Made by a program: the position numbers and the translations under genes. DNA of 64,000 bases from Stakelama pacifica (GTDB taxonomy: Bacteria > Pseudomonadota > Alphaproteobacteria > Sphingomonadales > Sphingomonadaceae), in contig NZ_SNWD01000002.1 of assembly GCF_004361835.1 (NCBI RefSeq), positions 310,001-374,000 of the forward strand, written 5' to 3'. Below the pieces are notes generated by a model. The model saw nothing but the letters and a program-made list of their open reading frames with translations, did not search any database and was not told the origin of the DNA. How positions within the stretch are numbered: position 1 is the stretch's first letter; every line of letters starts with the position of its first letter. Below are positions 17,584 through 26,318 of the stretch, piece by piece.

Positions 17584-18313
17584 CGGACCGATGCCGGAAC
17601 CGCCCAAGGCCTTCATCCGTGCCGCAGAGACGATCCCAGAAGCGGAAATAGAGGCCATAATTGCATCCATAGCGTTCGTGATGCCGCTGATGATGGCTGG
17701 CGGTGATCAGCCATGCACCCAGCGGCCCGGACCACAGGAAGCGGGGGAAGATTTCCCACCCCATATGGTTGGTCACCCCCATAACGGTCATGACTGTCAA
17801 CACAACGCCCAGTGCGCCGACATGAATGGGAATGAGGAACACCAGCGCCGGAATGACGATCGCGCCGGTCAGCGCCTCGATCGGGTGAAAGCTCATCGCC
17901 GCCCATGCGGTGGGCGGGCGGCTGGCATGGTGGACGGCATGCGCGATGCGAAACCATTTGGGAATGTGCATCCAGCGATGCGTCCAGTAGAACCAGGTGT
18001 CGTGCAGGAAGAGATAGGCGAAAATGCTGACCGGCACATACCATAGCGGCATGGCGTGAATGTCGGCATAGATTTTCGTCCAGCCGTGATTTTGCCAGCC
18101 CCATGCGACCACGCCTGCGGGCACACCGTAAATGGCGGCGGAATACAGGCTCCAGCGCACCTCGCGCCACATCTGTTTGTCGAGGCCCGCATACAGGCCG
18201 GGATGTTTGATGCGCGTGGCCAGTGCAAAGCCGCCGCTGGCGATGAGATAGCGAACGCCGACGATGAACGTCATGGCAAGCGCCGAGGCGAGGATGGCAA
18301 GCGCGATGGTCAC
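17507..18313 (-). CDS. Sterol desaturase / fatty acid hydroxylase superfamily protein
   Basis: 268-residue membrane di-iron oxygenase. Histidine boxes are present: HDTWFYWTHRWMH, HAVHHASRPP and SHHQRHHERYGCNYG, between about four membrane segments. Substrate may be a sterol, fatty acid or carotenoid ring; bacterial members vary, so none is assigned. The usual family end is near GTDEGLGRF. Here 27 extra residues of odd, Arg/Ala-rich composition follow, overlapping the next gene. A late frameshift or loss of the stop is possible. Confidence 0.85.
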   Translation of the reverse strand: MTIALAILASALAMTFIVGVRYLIASGGFALATRIKHPGLYAGLDKQMWREVRWSLYSAAIYGVPAGVVAWGWQNHGWTKIYADIHAMPLWYVPVSIFAYLFLHDTWFYWTHRWMHIPKWFRIAHAVHHASRPPTAWAAMSFHPIEALTGAIVIPALVFLIPIHVGALGVVLTVMTVMGVTNHMGWEIFPRFLWSGPLGAWLITASHHQRHHERYGCNYGLYFRFWDRLCGTDEGLGRFRHRSDAALCPPAGGGADRGRTAERCRDAA

Positions 18314-18406
18314 AGGCGCGGTTTAGCGGATCGCGCAGGCGGTGGCGAGAGCGGGTCGACGCCAGTCGGGGGCAACGCCGCAGCTTAGCCGCGCCGCCCC
18401 ATCCGG

Positions 18407-18760
18407 TCAGGCGTTTATCGGTACGCGATTATAATTGCGGGCATAGGCGTTTTCCACGCCGGGCAGGATTTCGACGATGTCGAAATAACGATCCCAAAAG
18501 GGGGTTTCGCGCAAGTCCTCGACCAGAAGCTGGTAGGATTCATGGTCTTTGGCATCCCACATCCAGATATCGGTCACCCGCGTCGAATAGAATTCGACAT
18601 CAAAAAAACGCAGCGAAACGACGGATTCGTGCTTTTTGAGGATCGGCTTGAACTGTTCGGTGAACAGCGCGAACCGACGCTCCACCGGAAAGCCGAGCCA
18701 TTCGGGCGATGTCTTGACCAGCATGAAGACGGTGATGGCGGGGTCGGAAACGGGGGTCAT
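18407..18760 (-). CDS. Darcynin-family protein
   Basis: 117-residue soluble protein. AITVFMLVKTSPEWLGFPVERRFALFTEQFKPIL and SVVSLRFFDVEFYSTRVTDIWMWDAKDHESYQLLVEDLRETPFWDRYFDIVEILPG match the darcynin family, a small dimeric ferredoxin-like fold of unknown function. It is divergent from a TetR regulator, with an 8-base inverted repeat in the gap, which suggests it is repressed by that regulator and induced by a small molecule. Confidence 0.85.
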   Translation of the reverse strand: MTPVSDPAITVFMLVKTSPEWLGFPVERRFALFTEQFKPILKKHESVVSLRFFDVEFYSTRVTDIWMWDAKDHESYQLLVEDLRETPFWDRYFDIVEILPGVENAYARNYNRVPINA

Positions 18761-18796
18761 GGTCTGTCCTTTGCAATACGTGTTCGACCCCGATAG

Positions 18797-18831
18797 AATG
18801 CGAGCAAAGCCTCATATTCGCTACTCGCATT
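18797..18831. promoter_or_regulatory. Inverted repeat between darcynin and TetR genes, probable operator
   Basis: AATGCGAG (18797-18804) and CTCGCATT (18824-18831) are perfect inverted arms 19 bases apart; the symmetry extends inward as GAGC...GCTaCTC. The repeat lies in the 77-base gap between the divergent darcynin and TetR genes and ends 6 bases before the TetR ATG. It is longer-spaced than a typical TetR site, so it may be two half-operators. Binding is inferred from position. Confidence 0.5.
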
Positions 18832-18837
18832 GCCACC

Positions 18838-19458
18838 ATGGTCCGACCGCCGCCACATCATCGCCCCACCCCGCGCAAAACGCCTCGTCAGCCGCGATCG
18901 GTCGAGACGGTCGCCGTGCTGGTGGAAGCGGCGGCTCGCATTCTGGAGCAGCACGGCCCGGGCGGATTCACGACCAACGCCGTGGCCGGGCGGGCGGGTG
19001 TGAGCATCGGATCGCTCTATCAATATTTTCCGGGCAAGGAGGCGCTGATCGGCGCGCTGATCGTTCGCGAAACGGGGCAGCTGATCGCCGATTGGGAGCG
19101 CGACGCGACCGCACCGGACGGCGCACAGGCGCTGACCGACATGATCGGGTCGGCGGTTGCGCATCAGCTGAAACGACCAGCGCTCGCCCGCCTGCTCGAT
19201 GTCGAAGAGGCGCGACTTCCGTTCGACCGGGATACGCGCCGTGTGTCGGATCGGTTGCGGGCGCTATTGCTGGAGGTGCTGGCGAGGCCGGATCTGCCGC
19301 ACCAGCCCGATCCGGAAGTCGCAGCAGCAGATGTACTGGCCATCATCAAAGGCATGATCGACGCAGCGGGGGAACGCGGCGAAGGCGATCAGCCATTGCT
19401 TGCCCGTCGGGTACGGCGAGCGGTCGACGGTTATCTGAACAGTTCGGATCACGTCTGA
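18838..19458 (+). CDS. TetR-family transcriptional regulator
   Basis: 206-residue regulator. The N-terminal helix-turn-helix is RILEQHGPGGFTTNAVAGRAGVSIGSLYQYFPGKEALIGAL (residues about 33-73), the TetR signature. The C-terminal ligand-binding part is variable. It is divergent from the darcynin gene and probably represses it. The Pro/His/Arg-rich leader before residue 20 may mean a later start, though no other start lies close to the domain. Confidence 0.92.
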   Translation: MVRPPPHHRPTPRKTPRQPRSVETVAVLVEAAARILEQHGPGGFTTNAVAGRAGVSIGSLYQYFPGKEALIGALIVRETGQLIADWERDATAPDGAQALTDMIGSAVAHQLKRPALARLLDVEEARLPFDRDTRRVSDRLRALLLEVLARPDLPHQPDPEVAAADVLAIIKGMIDAAGERGEGDQPLLARRVRRAVDGYLNSSDHV

Positions 19459-19527
19459 TCGACCTTACCGGATCGACGGACGCTTTCCTCCCTCCGATCT
19501 GGGTTCTCGACTCCACCGGTCGCGCAA

Positions 19528-19555
19528 TTGAAATTTCGCTCAAATGCGCTATCTT
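19528..19555 (+). promoter_or_regulatory. Candidate promoter of the parS-parT operon
   Basis: TTGAAA (19528-19533), 16 bases, TATCTT (19550-19555), a reasonable sigma-70-type promoter 25 bases before the parS ATG. GAAATTTC (19530-19537), an 8-base palindrome overlapping the -35, is a possible site for autoregulation by the antitoxin. AAGGAG at 19565-19570 serves parS. Confidence 0.5.
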
Positions 19556-19579
19556 GATGCTCAAAGGAGCATTGCTGTT

Positions 19580-20068
19580 ATGGCCACTATCCCGAGCGAA
19601 GCTGCTCCCACCCGGCGGCAGCCAAAATCTGTGCGGGGCAAGGATTTCTATGTCCGCATCTTTCGCTCCACCCCGCAGGCGCGGATTGCGATGATCCGCA
19701 GCGGCGTGCTGGCGGGCGATGCCAAGCAGATGATCAGCGATCTGCATTTCGATCAGCAGGCGCTGCTGCGCGCGCTCAACCTGAAAATCGCGACGGTCAA
19801 TCGCAAGGCGGCGCGCGGCGAAGCGTTGTCGAGCGAAGAAAGCGAGCGGGTGCTGGGTATCGCGCGGCTGGTCGGGCAATTGCAGGCGATTGTCGAGGAA
19901 TCGGGCGACCCGCGCGGGTTCGACGCGACTTTGTGGCTGTCGCAATGGCTGCGCGAACCGCTCGCCGCGCTGGGCGGGCAAAAACCGCTGTCGCTGCTCG
20001 ACACGATGGAGGGGCAGGCGCTGGTCGCCGACACGCTGGCCAAGGTGCAGAGCGGGGCCTTTGCGTGA
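19580..20068 (+). CDS. parS: Xre/MbcA/ParS-family antitoxin
   Basis: 162-residue antitoxin of the type II Xre-RES family. Residues about 45-95 form a helix-turn-helix-like region (LHFDQQALLRALNLKIATVNRKAARGEALSSEESERVL), and the C-terminal ALGGQKPLSLLDTMEGQALVADTLAKVQSGAF is the toxin-binding domain (DUF2384). It neutralises the downstream RES toxin and probably represses the operon. The ATG at 19580 follows AAGGAG. The stop overlaps the toxin's GTG start (GTGA). Naming follows ParST, which was described from Sphingobium; orthology is inferred. Confidence 0.88.
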   Translation: MATIPSEAAPTRRQPKSVRGKDFYVRIFRSTPQARIAMIRSGVLAGDAKQMISDLHFDQQALLRALNLKIATVNRKAARGEALSSEESERVLGIARLVGQLQAIVEESGDPRGFDATLWLSQWLREPLAALGGQKPLSLLDTMEGQALVADTLAKVQSGAFA

Positions 20069-20547
20069 CGCGCACCGTGTGGCGCATCGCGGCGGACACA
20101 CGGGACTATCCGGCGGATGATGCAAGCGGCCGGGGGGCGGAGGTCACCGGCGGGCGCTGGAACCGCAAGGGCACGCCGATGCTCTATAGCGCGAGCAGCC
20201 GGGCGCTGGCGTGCCTTGAAACCTTCGTCCATCTCAATTCGGGCGGGTTGCCGCTCAACCGCTATCTAGTCGGGATCGAGATCGACGACGCGCTGTGGGA
20301 CGCGGCGCAAGTGGAGAGCGAAGCGTCGCTTTCCGTCGGTTGGGATGCGGAGCCGGCCAGCCTGACCAGCGTTGATTTCGGGACCGGCTGGGCGAAATCC
20401 GGCGCATCGCTGCTGCTGATCGTGCCATCGGTGATCGTGCCGGAAGAAGCGAATATCCTCATCAACCCGCGCCACCCCGATGCGGGGCGGATTACCCCGC
20501 GCAAGGTGCGCAAATGGCAGTACGACCCGCGCCTGACGCGGGGATGA
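20065..20547 (+). CDS. parT: RES-domain toxin (ParT-like)
   Basis: 160-residue toxin. RES-family residues are visible: VWRIAADTRDYPADDASGRGAEVTGGRWNRKGTPMLYSA carries the conserved Arg residues and Tyr, and ALACLETFVHL the conserved Glu, followed by a C-terminal INPRHPDAGRI. RES toxins act on NAD+: some hydrolyse it, and ParT of Sphingobium was reported to ADP-ribosylate phosphoribosyl pyrophosphate synthetase. Which activity this one has cannot be read. The GTG start overlaps the antitoxin stop, so toxin is made only after antitoxin translation. Confidence 0.88.
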   Translation: MTRTVWRIAADTRDYPADDASGRGAEVTGGRWNRKGTPMLYSASSRALACLETFVHLNSGGLPLNRYLVGIEIDDALWDAAQVESEASLSVGWDAEPASLTSVDFGTGWAKSGASLLLIVPSVIVPEEANILINPRHPDAGRITPRKVRKWQYDPRLTRG

Positions 20548-20701
20548 TTGCCGGAGCGCCCCGCCCCCTCCCCGGCACGGAAAAATCGCACAAAGACGCT
20601 GATTTTAAGCGCTTCTGCGTCTTGCGACCGATGGCGCACAGAGGCATGCTGCGCCTTGCGCGCGCTGCGGGTCGCGGCGCGGCTTTTCGGGAGAGCGTGC
20701 C

Positions 20702-21697
20702 ATGCCTCGTCTGCCTTTGACGGTTGTTTTCCTGTGTCTGACGCTTGGGGGCACCAGCGCCTCTGCGCAGAGCGGGAAATCCGTCGATCCGCTGGCGGAG
20801 GTGAAGAAAGGCGCCTGGGTAGAGGTGTGGCAGCCCGGCCCCGATGGTGAGCAGATTGTGCTGTGGCCCCGGAGCGTAAAGCTCGACAAGCCGGACACCG
20901 GCGACCATCCCGAAGAGGTCGGCCATGGCACCGGCCCGGTGGCGGGGAAACCATGGCAATGGGCAAGCTATGTCACGCGGCCGACCATGACCATTTATCG
21001 TCCCAAGGGGGAGAGTACGCACAGCGCGATGCTGGTGCTGCCCGGCGGCGGCTTCGCGGCGGTGGCGATGGATCTGGAAGGCACCGAAATCTGTGACTGG
21101 GCGGTCAGACTGGGCATGACCTGCGCGGTGTTGAAATATCGCGTGCCGCAGGCATGGACCGGGGGCAAGCGGCCCGACAAGCTGCTGGCGCTGGACGACG
21201 CGCAGCGGGCGATGGGAATGCTGCGCGAGCGCGCCGCCGACTATGATATCGATCCGGACCGGATCGGGGTGATCGGCTTTTCCGCCGGGGCCTATCTCGC
21301 CGCGAATATGAGCAATGCGCCGACGCGCGATTATCCGCCGGTCGATGCGGCCGACAAGCAATCGCCCGTGCCCGATTTCGCGATCATCGCCTATACCGCG
21401 CGAATCCGAGACAATAGCAAAGCGCCGACCGACCTTTCGCTGGCGCCCTGGGTGAAGATCAGCCCGGACGCGCCGCCGACGCTGATCATCCATGCGATGA
21501 ACGATCCCACCGACGATGTCCGCAACCCGATGGCCTATGCGCTGGCGCTGAAACAAGCGGGCGTGCCGGTGGACGTGCGCTTCTATGCGCGCGGCGGCCA
21601 TGCGTTCGGCATGCGGCCGACAGATGCGCCGGTGACGACCGAATGGCCGGGCGAAGCAAAGCAATGGCTGACCGATATCGGGATGTTGCCGCGCTGA
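20702..21697 (+). CDS. Secreted alpha/beta hydrolase (BD-FAE / acetylxylan-esterase-like)
   Basis: 331-residue exported esterase. Signal peptide MPRLPLTVVFLCLTLGGTSA with cleavage after ASA. The oxyanion motif is VLPGGGFAAVAMD, the nucleophile Ser lies in GVIGFSAGAYLA, and the acid/His pair in HAMNDPTDD and ARGGHAFGMR. The layout resembles carbohydrate esterases that act on acetylated xylan or feruloyl groups; the substrate is not assigned. A good GGAGAGCG ribosome region precedes the ATG. No other polysaccharide gene is adjacent. Confidence 0.85.
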   Translation: MPRLPLTVVFLCLTLGGTSASAQSGKSVDPLAEVKKGAWVEVWQPGPDGEQIVLWPRSVKLDKPDTGDHPEEVGHGTGPVAGKPWQWASYVTRPTMTIYRPKGESTHSAMLVLPGGGFAAVAMDLEGTEICDWAVRLGMTCAVLKYRVPQAWTGGKRPDKLLALDDAQRAMGMLRERAADYDIDPDRIGVIGFSAGAYLAANMSNAPTRDYPPVDAADKQSPVPDFAIIAYTARIRDNSKAPTDLSLAPWVKISPDAPPTLIIHAMNDPTDDVRNPMAYALALKQAGVPVDVRFYARGGHAFGMRPTDAPVTTEWPGEAKQWLTDIGMLPR

Positions 21698-21764
21698 GCG
21701 TGTCGCGGCACAATTGCCCCACAGAAACGCAGATGCGGGCAGGAACGGCATTGAACGGAGCGCC

Positions 21765-22547
21765 ATGACCGAGCGAATCGAATCGCTGACCGAGCGGGAG
21801 AAGGAGGCGCTTCGCCTGCTACTCGCCGGGCATGACACCAAATCGGTGGCGACGACGCTCGACCTGTCGGTGCATACGATCAATGATCGTTTGCGCGATG
21901 CACGCAAAAAATTGGGGGTGTCGAGCAGCCGCGAGGCCGCACGGATGCTGGGACAGGCCGAGGCCGCCACCCCCCAATTATCCGGGCGCATGAAAATCGG
22001 GATGGCCGACGCACCCACCGATCCCAAAACCTTTCCTCCATCGCAACGCCGCCCGGCAATCGGTTTGCCGCTTGTCTGGCTTGGAGGAGGAATGCTCATC
22101 ATGTCACTGATCATCGCAACGCTCGTCTTCACTGCCCTGCCCAGCCAGAATGCCGCGCGACCGCCCGCCGCCGAAGCCGCAGCCGCGCAGTCGGACGCGA
22201 TCGCCGCCAATGCCCCGGCGGTGACCGCAGCGCGCGACTGGCTCGCGCTGATGGACAAGGGCGCATGGGGCGAAAGCTGGTCGGAGGCCGGAAGCCTGTT
22301 TCGCGAACAGGTAACACAGGCGCGATGGACCGATATGGCAAAGGCAGTGAGCGGGCCGCTGGGCAAGGTGACGGCGCGCGCGTTCAAAAGCGGGAAGCAG
22401 ATGAACGCACTGCCGGGTGCGCCGAAGGGCGACTATGCGATGGTGCAGTTCGCCACCGACTTCGCCCATCGCGCCGGAGCGACCGAGACGGTTGTCCTTG
22501 CGAAGCAGGCCGATGGCTGGAAGGTTATCGGCTATTTCATTCAGTAA
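21765..22547 (+). CDS. Membrane-tethered LuxR-type HTH protein with C-terminal DUF4019
   Basis: 260-residue protein in three parts. Residues 1-65 are a LuxR/GerE-type helix-turn-helix (SLTEREKEALRLLLAGHDTKSVATTLDLSVHTINDRLRDARKKLGVSSSREAAR). Residues about 105-128 are a single membrane helix (LPLVWLGGGMLIMSLIIATLVF). The rest is DUF4019 (AARDWLALMDKGAWGESWSEAGSLFREQ ... VVLAKQADGWKVIGYFIQ). The layout puts the DNA-binding part inside and DUF4019 outside the inner membrane, as in CadC-like one-component regulators. Function and target are unknown. GGAG precedes the ATG. The 3' end overlaps the convergent methyltransferase by 11 bases. Confidence 0.85.
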   Translation: MTERIESLTEREKEALRLLLAGHDTKSVATTLDLSVHTINDRLRDARKKLGVSSSREAARMLGQAEAATPQLSGRMKIGMADAPTDPKTFPPSQRRPAIGLPLVWLGGGMLIMSLIIATLVFTALPSQNAARPPAAEAAAAQSDAIAANAPAVTAARDWLALMDKGAWGESWSEAGSLFREQVTQARWTDMAKAVSGPLGKVTARAFKSGKQMNALPGAPKGDYAMVQFATDFAHRAGATETVVLAKQADGWKVIGYFIQ

Positions 22548-23244
22548 TCGGGTTCAGCGGTCCGGGGGCAAGACCGTGCCATCCGCGGAAGCTGAGCGCG
22601 GTGTAGAATAGTTCGATGGCGTGGAAGCCCGCTTCGCCCAGCAACGCTTCATCCTCCGCCGCTGTCAGAAAGGGGAGCCGCTCCGCCATTTGCTGCGCCG
22701 ACGCCTGAGCCTCCGGGTCGCGCGGGTCGGCGCGGGCAAAGGCGGCGGAGCGGGCAAACCAGCGGGCGGCGTCATCGCGGTCGGGCGGCGAATGGTGCGC
22801 GACGATGAAGGGTGCATCGGGGCGCAACCGCCGGGCGATCTGGCGCAGCGTGCGCAACCGCTCCCCGGCTTCGAGAAAGTGCAGCGTGAGCAGGCACAGC
22901 GCGCCGTCGAACGGCCCGGCGGGCGCATCTTCGATATAGCCGGGGACGAGGTCGATCCGGTCACGATGGGATTCGGTGAGCTGCGCAGCGATGGCGAGCA
23001 TCGCCTCCGACGGATCGACACCGGTAAAGCGCCAGTCCGGCTCCGCCGCGGCCAGCGCGCGAAGCTCCATCCCGCCGCCCGCGCCGAGCACGAGCAGCCG
23101 CGCCTCGCGCCCCAGCCGCTCGGTCAGCAGCACATGCGCCATGCGGTGGAGATCGAAAAGACCCGGCACCTTGCGCGGAGTCTGTTCGACATAGTTCGCC
23201 ACCGCTTTGGGATCGCTGAACGGCAGGTCGGATGATCCCGGCAC
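22537..23244 (-). CDS. Class I SAM-dependent methyltransferase
   Basis: 235-residue methyltransferase. The SAM-binding motif I is LLVLGAGGGMELRALA, followed by GVDPSEAML (motif II acid) and the GALCLLTLHFLE segment (motif IV). The N-terminal FDLHRMAHVLLTERLG is typical of YcgJ/UbiE-like small-molecule methyltransferases. Substrate unknown. It converges on the DUF4019 gene, and lies 5 bases after the stop of nothing; its upstream neighbour, the S10 peptidase gene, starts 1.5 kb away on the same strand and ends 6 bases before this start, so they may be co-transcribed. Confidence 0.85.
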   Translation of the reverse strand: MPGSSDLPFSDPKAVANYVEQTPRKVPGLFDLHRMAHVLLTERLGREARLLVLGAGGGMELRALAAAEPDWRFTGVDPSEAMLAIAAQLTESHRDRIDLVPGYIEDAPAGPFDGALCLLTLHFLEAGERLRTLRQIARRLRPDAPFIVAHHSPPDRDDAARWFARSAAFARADPRDPEAQASAQQMAERLPFLTAAEDEALLGEAGFHAIELFYTALSFRGWHGLAPGPLNPITE

Positions 23245-23249
23245 GGCAA

Positions 23250-24743
23250 TCAGCGCCCGTACAGTGCCTTTGCATCGGCGCGGAAACGCGCGCCGCTGTC
23301 GGGGCGGGAATAGAACATGTGGCCGCCGGGATAGACGTCGAGCTTCACCCGCTGCGCCATGCCAAAGCTGGGCATCTGATCGACGATCAGGCGCGAGGCG
23401 AAGAAGGGGCAGGACAGATCGTCCCAGCCATGCGCGATCATCACTGCCATTTTCGGGTCGTTGGCGATCGCTTTCCGCAAATCCTGCACCGGGGCGTCAT
23501 CGGGCTGGCCGCGATCCCATGCCTGATTCACCGCATAGGAAAGCGCATGATAGCGGGCGGTCGTCTTCCACCCCACAACGCGCGTCACGAAATCGACCAT
23601 CGCGCTGGTCGTCGGCGCGATCAGCGTTTCGAGCAGCGGGTCGTTCGACTGCTGCTGCGCCGCCCAAGGAAAGGGATCGAAGCCAGTGACATTGCTGTCA
23701 TACACGCTGCCGATCTTTCCCTCTGCGCGGTGCACTTCGCGAAGATAGGTGCCCGCATCGACGCGGCCGCCCATTTTTGCGACCAGATTGCGGTCGAGAC
23801 CGGTCAGCTCAGTGACGCGATCGACCAGCCGGGCAACCGCTGCCGGATCCGACCGCCCCTGCAGCAGGTCGGTGGCGAACTGACCGCGCGTATAGGCCTC
23901 CACCTGCGCCATGGCTTCGGGTGTCAGCCGCCCTTCGCGTTCCAGATGCGCAGCGGCCATCGAGGGCAGATCGACCATCCAGGGAAGCGGCGACAAGGCA
24001 GTCGAACCCGCGCCCGATGCCGGGTCGAGATAGGGCGAAACCAGCACCATGCCGTTCACGCCGACACCGATCTGCGATTGCAGTTCGTGGGCGATACGCG
24101 GCACGCGATAGCCGCCATAGCTTTCCCCGACGAGATATTTGGGCGAACGCAGTCGCTCCTCTTTTACCAGCCAGTCGAAAACGACTTTCGACAGATATTC
24201 GATATCGGGATCGTTGGCGTAGAAATGCTTCTTGGTTTCATCGGGATCGACAAGGCTGCGCGAAAATCCGGTGCCGATCGGATCGATGAACACCAGATCG
24301 GTGAAATCGAGCCAGCTGTTCGGGTTATCGGTCGTCACCGGGGCATCGGACGGAGAATCGCCCTGATCGCCAAAGGGTACGCGCTTCGGCCCGATCGCGC
24401 CCATATTGAGATAGACCGACGATGCACCGGGGCCGCCATTGAATGCAAAGGTTACCGGGCGATCCGCCCCGCCGCCGGGCACGGTATAGGCGGTATAGAC
24501 GACCTGACCGATTTCGTTGCCCTTGTCATCGCGCACCGGAATGGTGCCCACGGTCGCCTTGTACCGGATGGTGCGGCCCGCGATCTGAACGGTCTGATCG
24601 ACGCTTTTATCGTCGGGAAGCGGCGGGAACTGGTTGCTGTCGTCGGCACCCTTTTCGGCTGCGGTTTGCGGCTTGTCCTGCGCAAAGGCGGGCATGGCGA
24701 GCGTTGCGCAGGCGAGCGCGGCGATCAGCGGCTTGAAATGCAA
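23250..24743 (-). CDS. S10-family serine carboxypeptidase-like protein
   Basis: 497-residue exported peptidase. Signal peptide MHFKPLIAALACATLAMPAFA. S10 landmarks are FAFNGGPGASSVYLNMG (substrate-binding NGGPG), VFIDPIGTGFSRSL, the nucleophile in LVGESYGGYRVPRIA, and the C-terminal catalytic His in YPGGHMFYSR. It probably trims peptides from the C-terminus in the periplasm or outside. The prolyl aminopeptidase gene is divergent, 110 bases away, so two peptide-utilisation genes share one intergenic region. Confidence 0.92.
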   Translation of the reverse strand: MHFKPLIAALACATLAMPAFAQDKPQTAAEKGADDSNQFPPLPDDKSVDQTVQIAGRTIRYKATVGTIPVRDDKGNEIGQVVYTAYTVPGGGADRPVTFAFNGGPGASSVYLNMGAIGPKRVPFGDQGDSPSDAPVTTDNPNSWLDFTDLVFIDPIGTGFSRSLVDPDETKKHFYANDPDIEYLSKVVFDWLVKEERLRSPKYLVGESYGGYRVPRIAHELQSQIGVGVNGMVLVSPYLDPASGAGSTALSPLPWMVDLPSMAAAHLEREGRLTPEAMAQVEAYTRGQFATDLLQGRSDPAAVARLVDRVTELTGLDRNLVAKMGGRVDAGTYLREVHRAEGKIGSVYDSNVTGFDPFPWAAQQQSNDPLLETLIAPTTSAMVDFVTRVVGWKTTARYHALSYAVNQAWDRGQPDDAPVQDLRKAIANDPKMAVMIAHGWDDLSCPFFASRLIVDQMPSFGMAQRVKLDVYPGGHMFYSRPDSGARFRADAKALYGR

Positions 24744-24843
24744 GAAATGTCCCCGATGATATAGTGAAACATCAGCCTAAGCCGCTGCCGGACGCTGCGC
24801 AATAGCGTCTTTGACGCTCGACCCTGCCCGCTCCCCGCGATAG

Positions 24844-25806
<963 letters not shown>

Positions 25807-25835
25807 GGGCCATATCTTGGCGTTGCGCTTACGCC

Positions 25836-25936
25836 CGTCATGCCGGGCTTGTCCCGGCATCCACCGTGCCGCCTGAGCCTCGGGCGGTTGCTCCCGCCGA
25901 GCCGTAGATGCCGGAACAGGTCCGGCATGATGGGGG
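25836..25936. repeat. Palindromic intergenic repeat, copy 1
   Basis: About 101 bases that recur at 26090-26190 with few differences. It starts CGTCATGCCGGGCTTGTCCC and ends with GATGCCGGAACAGGTCCGGC-ATGA, so the ends are imperfect inverted repeats around TGCCGG..CCGGCA units. It lies in a 512-base gene-free stretch (25807-26318) that is filled by two such copies and a shorter palindrome, CCCCGGATCAGGTCCGGGG, at 26011-26029. Such elements are common between alphaproteobacterial genes and are probably not coding. Confidence 0.85.
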
Positions 25937-26089
25937 CATGCGACGCTGATCCTCCGCAACGGTGTCTGCCGCACCGCAGAAACAAGGCATGGCGCGCCTG
26001 CCGCACTGGCCCCCGGATCAGGTCCGGGGTGACGGCGTAATTTGGGTGACGGTACCGTCCGAAGCGCATGCCGCGAGATACATCATGAT

Positions 26090-26190
26090 CGTCATGCCGG
26101 GCCTGTCCCGGCATCCACGGTGCCGCCTCAGCCTCGGGCCGTTGCTCCCGCCGAGCGGTAGATGCCGGAACAGGTCCGGCATGACGGAGG
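26090..26190. repeat. Palindromic intergenic repeat, copy 2
   Basis: Second copy of the 101-base element at 25836-25936, in the same orientation. Differences are mainly single bases, several of them compensating inside predicted stems (GAGCCGTAG versus GAGCGGTAG, CCACCGTG versus CCACGGTG), which suggests that the RNA or DNA fold is kept. The 128 bases from here to the SDR gene end at 26319 hold nothing I recognise. Confidence 0.85.
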
Positions 26191-26318
26191 AGGCAGGCGA
26201 GGCAAGCTCTCTGCAACCAGCATATCGCTCGCCGGGCGAACGTGCCGACATTCGCGCGGCACCGTGCCCCCCGCACAAAGTCCCGGTGACGAGAGAGGAA
26301 AACCGCCGTCAGCGAGCC

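Noticed and set aside
20492..22387. Minus-strand frame of 631 codons across the esterase and LuxR-type genes
   Set aside because: Covers two well-supported plus-strand genes and has shadow-frame composition.
25836..26190. CRISPR array
   Set aside because: There are only two long copies, the spacing is too large, each copy is itself palindromic, and no cas gene is near.
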